Positions 1-8,302 of a stretch of DNA of 37,050 nucleotides are shown piece by piece. The notes below the pieces were generated by a model, which saw only the letters and a program-made list of their open reading frames with translations, did no database searches and was not told the origin of the DNA. The DNA comes from Thermoflexia bacterium (GTDB lineage: Bacteria > Chloroflexota > Anaerolineae > B4-G1): positions 1-37,050 of the forward strand of contig DUEK01000022.1 of assembly GCA_011192155.1 (NCBI GenBank), written 5' to 3'. Each line of letters begins with the position of its first letter. The first letter of the stretch is position 1. A program made the translations under genes and the position numbers.

Positions 1-45
1 ACGTTCTTCTTCTGTCAAGTCAACGATGTAGGTTTTTCTGGGCAT
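1..45 (-). CDS. IS630-like transposase, N-terminal fragment running off the left edge
   Basis: Read from 45 to 1 on the minus strand, an ATG opens a frame giving MPRKTYIVDLTEEER, still open at the window edge. This resembles the usual beginning of IS630-family transposases, in which a short basic start is followed by a beta strand and then LTxEER. A Shine-Dalgarno block (AGGAGGA on the minus strand) lies at 51-57, a normal distance from the ATG. Family knowledge: IS630 enzymes are DDE transposases of Tc1/mariner type. Only 15 residues are visible, so the family call is tentative and completeness cannot be judged. It points away from the lacI-type gene. Confidence 0.5.
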   Translation of the reverse strand, partial: MPRKTYIVDLTEEER

Positions 46-77
46 TGCTCTCCTCCTGAAAAGGCAAGTTTGTCTTT

Positions 78-105
78 AGTTTATCACAGGAAGAGAGCTT
101 GTCAA
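78..105 (-). promoter_or_regulatory. Candidate promoter for the left-edge transposase
   Basis: On the minus strand TTGACA (105-100) is followed after 16 bases by TAAACT (83-78), upstream of the Shine-Dalgarno block at 51-57. The -35 is perfect and the -10 is 4 of 6. Confidence 0.35.
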
Positions 106-153
106 AACCATGTTGAAAAGGTACTAGTAACCTTGACAAGAAAGCCAAAACAC

Positions 154-182
154 TTGACAAGCCCCAAGTTATATGATATACT
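154..182 (+). promoter_or_regulatory. Sigma70-type promoter of the galactoside operon
   Basis: TTGACA at 154-159 and TATACT at 177-182 are separated by exactly 17 bases. The -10 box directly abuts the operator pair at 183-206, so a repressor bound there would cover the transcription start. The first gene (GTG at 229) lies about 40 bases downstream. Confidence 0.7.
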
Positions 183-209
183 GTGAACGTTCACGTGACC
201 GTTCACAGT
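180..209 (+). promoter_or_regulatory. Tandem LacI-type operators
   Basis: GTGAACGTTCAC (183-194) is a perfect 12-bp palindrome followed immediately by the near-palindrome GTGACCGTTCAC (195-206). Together they lie in a larger inverted repeat, ACTGTGAACG (180-189) against CGTTCACAGT (200-209). A central CG dyad is typical of operators for LacI-family proteins. The position over the transcription start implies autoregulation by the gene at 229 and co-regulation of the downstream sugar genes (inference). Confidence 0.7.
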
Positions 210-228
210 ACGAACAAAGGGGCGGCTT

Positions 229-1245
229 GTGCGATCCAGACCTACCATCAAGGATGTAGCGGCGCGAGCTGGCGTTTCTCGCCAGACGGTCTCACGGGTC
301 ATCAACAACAAAGGCGAAGTGAGCGACGCGACGCGCGCTCGTGTGTTGGCCGCCGTTGACGAGCTCGGCTACCGGCCCAATGCCGCTGCCCGCAGCATGG
401 TAGTGGGCCGCACTTGCACCCTAGGCTGCATCTCGCCTAGCCTAACCGACTATACCTTTGCCAGCATCATTGACCATGCCCAAGCGGAAGCTCGCCGCCT
501 GGGCTATTTTATTTTCACCGGCAGCGCGCCCAACGTCGCTGACGTGAAGCCGCTTCTGGAAGAGATGCTGCACCGCCAGGTGGATGGCTTGATCGTGCTC
601 AACCCTCGCGCCGACGAGCGATACCGCCATTTCCAACCCCTGATCGAGAAGGGCATGGCCGTGCTCTATTTGAACAACACGCCGCATGGCGAGCCGGTTT
701 CCTCCGTTCACTGCGACGACCTCGATGGCGGCTACCAGGCCACCCGCTACTTGATTGAGCGGGGGCACACGGCCATCGCCACTATCCTCGGCCCTGACAA
801 CGAGGAATGCACCTCTGACCGGCTGGATGGCTACCGGCGGGCGCTGTCCGAAGCCGGCCTGACGGCAAACCCCTCTTTGACGGAAAGAGGCGACTGGTCA
901 GCCACATCGGGCTACCAGGCCACACAGCGTCTGTTGAGCGCCGACCAACCCTTCTCTGCCATCTTTGCCCAAAACGACCGGATGGCGGTGGGCGCCATCC
1001 GCGCACTGCGGAAGGCCGATCTCTGCGTCCCCGATGACGTTTCGATCATCGGCTTTGACGACATCCCCCTGGCTTCCTACTTTGATCCACCCCTGACCAC
1101 GCTCCGCCAACCGACAGTCGAATCAGGCGCCCAGGCAGCGCGCTTGCTAGTCGAGACCATTCAGAATCCAGGACGGCCGCCGGAACAGATCTCAATCAAG
1201 GCCCGCCTCGTCGAGCGGGCTTCCTGCGCTCCAGCACCCTCATGA
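229..1245 (+). CDS. LacI-family transcriptional regulator
   Basis: A 338-residue protein of normal LacI length. Residues 6-26 form the helix-turn-helix (TIKDVAARAGVSRQTVSRVIN), followed by the hinge helix region (RPNAAARSM) and a periplasmic-binding-protein-like effector domain to the C-terminus, including the typical FAQNDRMAVGAIRAL and DVSIIGFDDIPLA segments. The start is a GTG with a weak purine-rich site just before it. It is the first gene of the galactoside cluster and sits directly behind a promoter with two palindromic operators. It probably represses the operon, itself included, until a galactoside or breakdown product binds. The effector cannot be read from sequence; galactoside is inferred from the beta-galactosidase and GalT downstream. 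Confidence 0.93.
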   Translation: MRSRPTIKDVAARAGVSRQTVSRVINNKGEVSDATRARVLAAVDELGYRPNAAARSMVVGRTCTLGCISPSLTDYTFASIIDHAQAEARRLGYFIFTGSAPNVADVKPLLEEMLHRQVDGLIVLNPRADERYRHFQPLIEKGMAVLYLNNTPHGEPVSSVHCDDLDGGYQATRYLIERGHTAIATILGPDNEECTSDRLDGYRRALSEAGLTANPSLTERGDWSATSGYQATQRLLSADQPFSAIFAQNDRMAVGAIRALRKADLCVPDDVSIIGFDDIPLASYFDPPLTTLRQPTVESGAQAARLLVETIQNPGRPPEQISIKARLVERASCAPAPS

Positions 1246-1258
1246 AAGGAGGTTTCTA

Positions 1259-1336
1259 TTGAGTATAACCACATTCATTCCAGATTTCAGAACCTTTTCG
1301 AAGAACAAGAATCTAATAAAGACAGGAGGAGACTGA
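1259..1336 (+). CDS. Possible 25-aa leader ORF before the sugar-binding protein
   Basis: A strong Shine-Dalgarno sequence (AAAGGAGG, 1245-1252) overlaps the regulator's stop codon and lies 6 bases before a TTG. That TTG opens a 25-codon frame beginning MSITTFIPDFRTFSKNKN. Its TGA overlaps the ATG of the binding protein (TGATG at 1334-1338), a typical coupling arrangement. The second Shine-Dalgarno site (AGGAGGAG, about 1324-1331) lies inside it. No signal peptide, domain or homology is recognised. It could be a translational-coupling leader, or simply a remnant with a fortuitous ribosome site. Codon evidence is too short to decide. Confidence 0.3.
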   Translation: MSITTFIPDFRTFSKNKNLIKTGGD

Positions 1337-2679
1337 TGAAAAAGACAATGTTTACGTTACTGGCTGTCGTGACCATTCTGGGCACGCTAGTCGCCTGCGG
1401 TGGTCCGGAGACAGTCACGGTCGAGGTACCCGTTGAGCAGACGGTCGAGGTACCCGTCCAGCAGACGGTCGAGGTAGAGGTGCCCGGCGAAGTGGTCGAA
1501 AAGAATATCGTGATCTACAACTCGATGCATGGCGACCCATTGCCCCGCGAGGCTGATGAGGAACTGGTGCAAATGTTCGAGGAAGCAAACCCGAACGTCG
1601 ACGTGGTGCACAGCATCGTGGCGCACGAGGATTTCAAAACGGCAATCCGGGCATATCTGACTGCCTCGACGCCACCAGACGTGATGACCTGGTTCGCCGG
1701 CAACCGAGCCCGCTTCTTCATTGACAAGGGCTTGATTATGGACATCAGCGACGTGTGGGAGCAAGAGGGCTGGAATGATGATTATGCCAAAGGGTTCCGC
1801 GCTCTAAGCACTGTGGACGACAAGCAGTACTTTGTCCCCACGAGCTGGTACTGGTGGGCCGTGTACTACCGTCCGTCTATCTTTGAGCAGTATGGCCTGG
1901 AGCCGCCCCAGACCTGGGACGAGTTCCTACAGGTGTGCGAGACCTTGAAGGAGAACGGCGTCACGCCCATCACCATCGGCACCAAGTATCGCTGGACCGC
2001 CGCCGCCTGGTTCGACTATTTCAACATGCGCGTCAACGGCCCCGAGTTCCACATCAACTTGATGTTGGGCACAGAAAGCTACACCGACCCGCGCGTCAAG
2101 ACCGTCTTCACGGATTACTGGGCGCCACTGATCGAGAATGAGTATTTCATCGAGGACGCGGCCGCCTACAGTTGGCAAGAAGGGCTGCAGTTCCTGATAG
2201 ACGGTGACGCAGCTATGTATCTGATGGGTGACTTTATCCGCGACAGTTTCCCCGATGAACTGGAAGACGATTTGGACTTTTTCCAGTTCCCCATCATTGA
2301 CCCCAGTGTGCCCATCGGCGAGGATGCGCCCACCGATGGCTATTTCATCGCCGCCAATGCCCAGCATCCTGAAGAGGCCAAGGCCTTCCTGGCCTTCCTG
2401 GGTTCGGCCGAGATGCAGCAATACTTTGCCGAAAAACTAGGGCGTCTCTCCACCCATAACGGAGTAGATGTTTCTGTCTTTGGCCCTCAGCAGCAGAAAG
2501 GCATCGCAATGATGCAGTCCGCTGACTATGTGGCCCAGTTCTACGACCGAGATACTACGCCCGAGATGGCCGATGAAGGGATGAACGGTTTTATGGAATT
2601 CTGGGACAACCCGGATAGTATTGACGATATCCTGGAGCGTCTGGAACTGACCCGACAAGAGATCTTTGAGTCCGAATAG
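1336..2679 (+). CDS. ABC transporter sugar-binding lipoprotein (family 1)
   Basis: 447 residues. A lipoprotein signal peptide ends in the lipobox LVAC with the lipidated cysteine at residue 21, so the mature protein is membrane-anchored outside the cell. Residues about 25-55 form a repetitive linker (three units related to TVEVPVEQ, from a 24-bp tandem DNA repeat near 1417-1485), as often seen in Chloroflexota binding proteins. The rest is a type-1 extracellular solute-binding fold (segments such as TPPDVMTWFAGN, YYRPSIFEQYGLEPPQTWDEF and GDAAMYLMGDF), which captures a mono- or oligosaccharide for the two permeases that follow. The ATPase subunit is not encoded here, as is common for systems sharing an MsmK-like ATPase. 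A good Shine-Dalgarno site (AGGAGG) precedes the ATG. The substrate is probably a galactoside, by context only. Confidence 0.93.
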   Translation: MKKTMFTLLAVVTILGTLVACGGPETVTVEVPVEQTVEVPVQQTVEVEVPGEVVEKNIVIYNSMHGDPLPREADEELVQMFEEANPNVDVVHSIVAHEDFKTAIRAYLTASTPPDVMTWFAGNRARFFIDKGLIMDISDVWEQEGWNDDYAKGFRALSTVDDKQYFVPTSWYWWAVYYRPSIFEQYGLEPPQTWDEFLQVCETLKENGVTPITIGTKYRWTAAAWFDYFNMRVNGPEFHINLMLGTESYTDPRVKTVFTDYWAPLIENEYFIEDAAAYSWQEGLQFLIDGDAAMYLMGDFIRDSFPDELEDDLDFFQFPIIDPSVPIGEDAPTDGYFIAANAQHPEEAKAFLAFLGSAEMQQYFAEKLGRLSTHNGVDVSVFGPQQQKGIAMMQSADYVAQFYDRDTTPEMADEGMNGFMEFWDNPDSIDDILERLELTRQEIFESE

Positions 2680-2697
2680 TTCTTGACCTGAATAGCC

Positions 2698-2728
2698 AAG
2701 GAGCCCGTAGCGAGTCCACGGGCTCCTT
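2698..2728 (+). terminator. Stem-loop after the sugar-binding gene
   Basis: Perfect 11-bp arms AAGGAGCCCGT (2698-2708) and ACGGGCTCCTT (2718-2728) with a 9-base loop, followed by a pyrimidine-rich stretch. There is only a weak U run. It may be a partial terminator or 3' stabiliser that lets the binding protein be made in excess over the permeases, as is common in such operons. Confidence 0.6.
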
Positions 2729-2802
2729 CTCCATCGCTTTTCGATGCAAAGGAGGGTGGCATCTTCTCAAAAAGTTGGGGCAAAAGACTTTCCCAAGCTC
2801 CT

Positions 2803-2867
2803 AGCCCCCGTCTCGGGGGCGGATTCGCCGGACAAACCTCGCCTGAGACGCCCCCGAGACGGGGGCT
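2803..2867. repeat. Double palindrome with 19-bp perfect inverted arms
   Basis: Arms at 2803-2821 and 2849-2867 are perfect reverse complements. Each arm is itself a hairpin, CCCCCG-TCT-CGGGGG in the first and CCCCCG-AGA-CGGGGG in the second. The 27-base loop, together with the end of arm 1, contains a small GGCG/CGCC hairpin (2817-2828). It lies between the binding-protein and permease genes, downstream of a terminator-like stem-loop. The architecture matches the agacct/aggtct palindrome family further right although the sequence differs. Confidence 0.75.
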
Positions 2868-2920
2868 TTGAGCGGAAATGTGCGACCGCCCCAAGATATT
2901 GAGAAAATACGGAGGGTGCT

Positions 2921-3805
2921 ATGGTTCGAAGAGAAACGTTTGCCAAATTGACGCCTTATTTGTTTTTAATTGTACCTTTGGTCATTTACCTGGTTTGGGT
3001 CATTGGGCCGATGTTTTACACCTTCTATCTCAGTTTGACCGATTGGGATGGCCTAGCTGCGCCGAGCTTTATCGGCTGGCGGAATTATCAAAAGCTGTTC
3101 AAAGACCCGGTTTTCTACACCTCGCTCAAGAACAATCTCAAGTGGATACTGAGTTTTATCACCATACCAGTGGCGGCAGGTTTGGCACTGGCGATGGCCC
3201 TCAACCGTAGCATCCCCGGCGAGAAAATCATCAAAGCCAGCCTCTATTCGCCCATGGTGCTGTCTCTCGTCGTCGGTGGGTTGATGTGGTCGTGGATGTA
3301 CCATCCGGCCAGCGGCTTGATCAACTCGATACTGCGCTTGGCGGGCCTCGACGCGCTGGCCTTGGGCTGGTTGAGCGATAAGAAGCTGGTGATGTGGGCT
3401 ATCATCGCCGTGGCTATATGGCGGCAGGTGGGCTATGTGATGGTGCTCTATCTGGCTGGCCTGCAGAGCGTCGACCCTGGTCTGGTTGATGCGTCCAAAG
3501 TAGACGGCGCCAGCGGCTGGCAAACTTTCCGGCACGTCATCTTTCCACTGCTGGCCCCGGTTACCGTCATCGTGGTCGTCGTCAGCATTATTGATTCGCT
3601 GCGCGCCTTTGATCTGGTTTCGGTGATGACGCGAGGCGGGCCGTACAATTCATCCAGTGTGCTGGCTAACTTTATGTACATCGAGGCGTTCAACAACTAC
3701 AAGATGGGTTATGGCGCAACCATTGCCGTGATCTTGTTCCTCATCAGCCTGGTGTTTATATTCATCTATTTGTGGCGCATCTTACAAACCGAGATGGAGT
3801 ATTAG
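2921..3805 (+). CDS. ABC sugar transporter permease (MalF/UgpA type)
   Basis: 294 residues with about six hydrophobic membrane segments: one near the N-terminus (FLIVPLVIYLVWVIGPMFYTF) and five in the transporter core. The cytoplasmic EAA loop is recognisable in DASKVDGASGWQTFRHVIFPLL, which docks with the ATPase. It forms a heterodimeric inner-membrane channel with the next gene. The ATG follows a GGAGGG ribosome site. The gene is separated from the binding protein by 241 bases holding two stem-loops, then is tightly linked to the second permease (15-base gap). Confidence 0.93.
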   Translation: MVRRETFAKLTPYLFLIVPLVIYLVWVIGPMFYTFYLSLTDWDGLAAPSFIGWRNYQKLFKDPVFYTSLKNNLKWILSFITIPVAAGLALAMALNRSIPGEKIIKASLYSPMVLSLVVGGLMWSWMYHPASGLINSILRLAGLDALALGWLSDKKLVMWAIIAVAIWRQVGYVMVLYLAGLQSVDPGLVDASKVDGASGWQTFRHVIFPLLAPVTVIVVVVSIIDSLRAFDLVSVMTRGGPYNSSSVLANFMYIEAFNNYKMGYGATIAVILFLISLVFIFIYLWRILQTEMEY

Positions 3806-3820
3806 GGGGGAGGAAACATT

Positions 3821-4660
3821 ATGACAGCCAAAAAGTTTTTCAATTCTCCCTGGCGTACGTTAGGCTATATCGTTTTGGTGATCATCACTGTGCTCTGGCT
3901 GGTGCCAGTCTTTTCCGCTCTCATCACAGCTTTTCGCACCAATGACGACATTTTGATGAACGGATTCTGGTCGTTGCCACGCCAGCTTGGGTTGGATAGT
4001 TTCAAAGATGCCTGGGAGCGCGGGGGGCTGAGCCGCTACCTGCCCAATAGCTTTATCATTACCCTCCCTGCCCTGGTTCTGACGTTGTTTCTTTCCTCTC
4101 TCTCAGCCTATGCACTGGCCCGCTTTCGCTTTCGTGGCAATCGGTTGATCTTTTTCCTCTATGTCGGTGGTATGATGCTCCCCTTCCAAGTGCTGATGCT
4201 GCCGGTCTTTCGTCTTACCGACGCTTTGGGCCTCTACGATACTTACTGGGGGCTGATTGCCTTTCACACTGCTTTCCAGCTTGGATTTTGCACGTTTCTG
4301 CTCCGAAATTATATGCGCACTGTGCCTGGTGAGATACTGGAGGCAGCCCGGATCGACGGTTGTGGCGAGTTCCGCGCTTGGTGGCAGATTATGATGCCCC
4401 TCACGTTGCCGGCCATCGCTGCCGTGGCGACGCTCGAGTTCACCTGGATTTTCAACGACTATTTGTGGGCTATTGTCCTGCTGCGCAGCGACGACCTCAA
4501 GCCAGTCACCGCTGGGCTGGCGGCCTTGCAAGGTCAGTACGTTATGGACTGGACGGTCATCACGGCTGGCGCGTTACTGGCGACGGTGCCTACTGTTATC
4601 GTCTTTATTTTCTTGCAGCGCTACTTTATCGAAGGGTTGACCCTGGGCGCGACCAAGTAA
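3821..4660 (+). CDS. ABC sugar transporter permease (MalG/UgpE type)
   Basis: 279 residues with six predicted membrane helices and the EAA loop EAARIDGCGEFRAWWQIMMPLTLPAI, typical of carbohydrate permeases of the second (MalG-like) subunit. The final PTVIVFIFLQRYFIEGLTLGATK ending is characteristic of the family. The start is supported by GGGAGGAAA about 8 bases upstream. It partners the preceding permease. The next gene, a beta-galactosidase, starts within 50 bases, so uptake and hydrolysis are co-transcribed. Confidence 0.94.
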   Translation: MTAKKFFNSPWRTLGYIVLVIITVLWLVPVFSALITAFRTNDDILMNGFWSLPRQLGLDSFKDAWERGGLSRYLPNSFIITLPALVLTLFLSSLSAYALARFRFRGNRLIFFLYVGGMMLPFQVLMLPVFRLTDALGLYDTYWGLIAFHTAFQLGFCTFLLRNYMRTVPGEILEAARIDGCGEFRAWWQIMMPLTLPAIAAVATLEFTWIFNDYLWAIVLLRSDDLKPVTAGLAALQGQYVMDWTVITAGALLATVPTVIVFIFLQRYFIEGLTLGATK

Positions 4661-4709
4661 TCGCCTCAAAGCATCACGCTCTGGCGAGGTGACCCAAAGG
4701 TCAATTGAT

Positions 4710-6734
4710 ATGCGATTAGGCGTTTGCTACTATCCAGAACATTGGCCGGCCGAGCGTTGGCCGCTGGATGCCAAACTCATGCGTGAGGCTGGTCTATCTC
4801 TCGTCCGCCTCGGCGAATTTGCCTGGGCGCAAATGGAGCCGGCCGAAGGGCAGTTCGACTGGGGTTGGCTGGACCAGGCGATCGAGATTCTGGCGGCCGA
4901 AGGGCTGCAAATCGTCCTGGGCACCCCCACCGCCGCGCCACCAGCGTGGCTGTCCAAGGCCTACCCGGACATACTCCCGGTGGATGCCCAAGGTCGTGTC
5001 CGTCGCTTTGGCTCCCGGCGGCATTACTGTGTCAACAGTCCCACCTATCGTCGCCACACCGAGCGGATTGTGACAGCCATAGCCGAACGCTATGTGAGAC
5101 ACACGGCCGTCATTGGCTGGCAAATTGACAACGAATTCGGCTGCCACGACACCGCCCGTTGCTATTGCCACAATTGCGCGAGCGCCTTTCGCCGCTGGCT
5201 CCAGGCCAGGTACAACACTCTTGACGCCCTGAATGAAGCCTGGGGGACAGCCTTTTGGAGCCAGCTATATAGCGATTGGGAAGAGATTGATCCCCCTATC
5301 CTGACCGTCGCCCAACCCAATCCCATCCACGTGTTGGATTATTACCGCTTCTCGTCCGATTCCTACGTCGCGTATCAGCAACTCCAGATTGACATCCTCA
5401 AATCGCAAATCACAAATCTCCAGCATCCAACGTCCAATACCCAAAATCCATTCATCACCACCAATTTCCTGGGAAATTTCGCTGACCTGGATTACCATGA
5501 TCTAGCCGGTGCGCTTGATTTTGTCAGCTGGGACTCCTACCCTACCGGTTACGCCGAGGTGGTGGCGAGAGACTTGTATGAGGCTAAGGTTGTGGTAAAA
5601 TCTCAGCCTCAGCTTGCCTACGACGTGGGTGATCCCTACGTGACCGGCTTTTGCCACGATCTGACCCGTGGATTGAAGCAGGCCCCCTTTTGGGTCATGG
5701 AGCAGCAGTGTGGGCATATTAACTGGAGCGTGTTCAACCGGGGGGTCAATCCAGGCGCGGTACGTCTTTGGACCTGGCATGCCCTGGCTAGTGGTGCAGA
5801 CGCGGTTGTATTCTTTCGCTGGCGGGCTGCCCTTTTGGGATACGAACAGCTCCACTCCGGCCTGCTGCGCCACGATGGATCCCCCGGTGTGGGCTATGCC
5901 GACCTGCTAAACATGCAAGCAGAACGCAAACTGATGGAACAGGTCTCTGCTCATCCAGTCAAGCCGCAGATTGCCTTGCTGCTGGATTACCATGACCTGT
6001 GGGCGACTCAACTCCAACCGCACCACCGTGATTTCAGCTATTATCGTCACTTGTTTGTTTTCTACCGTGCGCTGCAACAACTTGGGCTTGGAACCGACAT
6101 TGTCCCGCCCACTGCAGACCTCGGCCACTACAAAATGGTGATCGCGCCGACCGCCTTTCTGGGCAGCGATAAACTTGCCGCCACCCTGACCGATTTTGCG
6201 GCCGGTGGTGGCGTCGTTTTACTCGGCGTTCGCTCCGGCTTCAAGACCCCCACCAACCGGGTCACCGACCAGCCTTTGCCGGGGGTCTTCCGTCACCTCG
6301 TTGGGGCCACGGTGACCGAGTGGCAGTCACTCCCACCCGGCGTGAGTTTCGATCTGGCGAGCGAGATTCCAAATCTGGGGGGCTTGGCCGAGACGTGGGT
6401 GGAGGCGCTGGGCGGCCCGGCCGAGCCCCTTGCTCGCTACGCCTCTGGACCATTTACCTCCCACGCCGCGCTGACGGAAAACGGGATTGGCGACGGCCGG
6501 GCGCTCTACCTGGGCTGGTACCCCACGGTGGAACAGGCGGCCGCGATTATCCAATACCTGACAGCACGGGCCGGCATCCCGCGCCCGGCCGATGATATAC
6601 CGCCCGGTGTCGTCGTTGCCCAACGTGGTCCCCACTCTATCGTACTCAACTTTACCAACGACACGATCACCACCACCATTCAAGGTCAATCGGTGACCGT
6701 TGCTCCGCGCGACGCACAAGTGGTTTTAGCCTAG
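4710..6734 (+). CDS. GH42 beta-galactosidase
   Basis: About 674 residues from the ATG at 4710, which begins directly with the family start MRLGVCYYPEHWP; an in-frame GTG at 4689 is possible. Glycoside hydrolase family 42 enzymes cleave terminal beta-galactosides by a retaining mechanism. The acid/base is Glu142 in WQIDNEFG and the nucleophile Glu331 in PFWVMEQQ. An N-terminal TIM barrel is followed by the trimerisation (GATase-like) and small C-terminal beta domains. Cysteines near CHDTARCYCHNC resemble the zinc cluster of many GH42 enzymes. No signal peptide is visible, so it is cytoplasmic, matching import of intact galactoside by the upstream transporter. Oddity: between QIDIL and ITTNF there is a polar, AT-rich stretch (KSQITNLQHPTSNTQNP) longer than in typical relatives. 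Confidence 0.94.
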   Translation: MRLGVCYYPEHWPAERWPLDAKLMREAGLSLVRLGEFAWAQMEPAEGQFDWGWLDQAIEILAAEGLQIVLGTPTAAPPAWLSKAYPDILPVDAQGRVRRFGSRRHYCVNSPTYRRHTERIVTAIAERYVRHTAVIGWQIDNEFGCHDTARCYCHNCASAFRRWLQARYNTLDALNEAWGTAFWSQLYSDWEEIDPPILTVAQPNPIHVLDYYRFSSDSYVAYQQLQIDILKSQITNLQHPTSNTQNPFITTNFLGNFADLDYHDLAGALDFVSWDSYPTGYAEVVARDLYEAKVVVKSQPQLAYDVGDPYVTGFCHDLTRGLKQAPFWVMEQQCGHINWSVFNRGVNPGAVRLWTWHALASGADAVVFFRWRAALLGYEQLHSGLLRHDGSPGVGYADLLNMQAERKLMEQVSAHPVKPQIALLLDYHDLWATQLQPHHRDFSYYRHLFVFYRALQQLGLGTDIVPPTADLGHYKMVIAPTAFLGSDKLAATLTDFAAGGGVVLLGVRSGFKTPTNRVTDQPLPGVFRHLVGATVTEWQSLPPGVSFDLASEIPNLGGLAETWVEALGGPAEPLARYASGPFTSHAALTENGIGDGRALYLGWYPTVEQAAAIIQYLTARAGIPRPADDIPPGVVVAQRGPHSIVLNFTNDTITTTIQGQSVTVAPRDAQVVLA

Positions 6735-6744
6735 GAGAAAGACT

Positions 6745-8301
6745 ATGAAAATAAAAGATGGTCGTTTCGCTGTCTACGGAAATCCCCTGACAGAATCCCA
6801 ATCCAGAAAAGTCATCAAATGGCAAAACATGTTCGTCAAAAAGTTCAGTTACAATCCCGACGAACAATATACTCTGAGCCTGGTAGACAACCCATATCTC
6901 GGATCCGTTCTGGGGCTGAAGGACATCGTCCGTCACGACCGGGGAGAAGAGATAGCGCAAGAGAATGTGGTCGTCATCAGCACCATCCGCATGGGATTCG
7001 GCCACTACCGCATTGCTATGGCCGGAGCATCCTGTGCCAGGGCCATGGGCTTTACCCCTCTCTGGCTGGACCTGTTGGCCATTCCGGGCATTACGACAGA
7101 CGTAATCAACTGGTGCAACACCTGGTACAGCCGCTTCTCCCGGCTGTCGCAGAGGAGCAAGCTGTTCAATAAATACGTCTGGGAGTCCGTGACGACGGGA
7201 GAGTCAACCCTGCCGGGACTGAATGCATTCCTCAACACCTGGATCGTCGGGTGGCCGTGGAGATTTCTGAAAACAAACGTCAAGGATTACAAAATGAGCG
7301 AACTGTTCAAAAATCTGCACCAAGCCCTGCCACGGGATATCCCTGTTCTAACCTCGCATATGTGGAACTGCATGGGGGCGGTGGCGGCGGGTATGACCAA
7401 CGTCGTGGACATGATGTTCGACAACTGGCCGATGGCTTTCCAGCTCACCGAAGGCGCCAAACACGGGGTTCAATCACCTTCCGGCTATTATGGTTTCAGG
7501 GTTATGCGGGGATTCGACGAGACAGGTAAAGTGATGAATCCCGTCCCCTCGGATGCGATCTACTACGTCGGTCACCACGTTGACCACGAGATCGTGACCA
7601 ACATCGAGGCCGACTGTGAGGCGCGTCTCCGTCGTATGAACGACAATGAGCCGAGAAGATTTCTTTTGCCTATGGGCGGCGCGGGGGCGCAGAGGGAACT
7701 GTTCAAAGCCATCATCGAGCACTGTATTCCCCTGATCAAATCCGACAGCGTGGCCCTATTCGTCAATCTGGGAGACCACAAGGATAACTGGGATTGGCTC
7801 CAGAGCGAGTTAGCACAATACGAGGACCTTGTCCAGACCCACTTTACCTGGGATGACACCCAAGCGTTCGCCGATGGGCTCAGGACCAATCCGGCCACCG
7901 GACTGCACGTTTTCCTGTTCGACAATACTTTCCACGCAGTGTACGCCACGAATTATCTAATGCGCGTCGTGGATGTGATGATCACCAAGCCCAGCGAATT
8001 GGCCTTTTATCCGGTACCCAAGATTTTCAACGAGCGCGTCGGGGGCCACGAGATGTGGGGCGCAATTCGAGGCGCGGAACTGGGCGATGGCACCGTCGAA
8101 ACCCGCACCATCCCGCAGACGCTTCAGGCGATTGACCTGCTGACTCACGAGCACGACTTGCTAGAGATGTACTGCGACTGCATCATCAAGAATAAGCGCA
8201 TCGGTATCTACGATGGCGCCTACAAGTGCGTGGAATTGGCGACCGGCAGGAAATTCCCAAGTCGCCCGGCCCAATCTCGTCCGCTGAACACCGAGCGCTG
8301 A
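6745..8301 (+). CDS. Unrecognised protein of the galactoside operon, GT-B glycosyltransferase-like
   Basis: 518 residues, with a strong ribosome site (AGGAGA) before the ATG and only 10 bases after the beta-galactosidase stop. I do not recognise a named family. After [15 protein letters not shown] (His87) the pattern resembles the GxGH N-terminal loop of MurG/MGDG-synthase-like GT-B enzymes. A second glycine-rich turn, [15 protein letters not shown], sits where the C-terminal nucleotide-sugar domain of such enzymes would start. A later [13 protein letters not shown] segment resembles the acceptor/donor loop of that fold. No membrane helices or signal peptide are visible. Its place between beta-galactosidase and GalT suggests a job with galactose, UDP-galactose or a galactosylated product. 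That role is inference. Confidence 0.6.
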   Translation: MKIKDGRFAVYGNPLTESQSRKVIKWQNMFVKKFSYNPDEQYTLSLVDNPYLGSVLGLKDIVRHDRGEEIAQENVVVISTIRMGFGHYRIAMAGASCARAMGFTPLWLDLLAIPGITTDVINWCNTWYSRFSRLSQRSKLFNKYVWESVTTGESTLPGLNAFLNTWIVGWPWRFLKTNVKDYKMSELFKNLHQALPRDIPVLTSHMWNCMGAVAAGMTNVVDMMFDNWPMAFQLTEGAKHGVQSPSGYYGFRVMRGFDETGKVMNPVPSDAIYYVGHHVDHEIVTNIEADCEARLRRMNDNEPRRFLLPMGGAGAQRELFKAIIEHCIPLIKSDSVALFVNLGDHKDNWDWLQSELAQYEDLVQTHFTWDDTQAFADGLRTNPATGLHVFLFDNTFHAVYATNYLMRVVDVMITKPSELAFYPVPKIFNERVGGHEMWGAIRGAELGDGTVETRTIPQTLQAIDLLTHEHDLLEMYCDCIIKNKRIGIYDGAYKCVELATGRKFPSRPAQSRPLNTER

Positions 8302-8302
8302 A

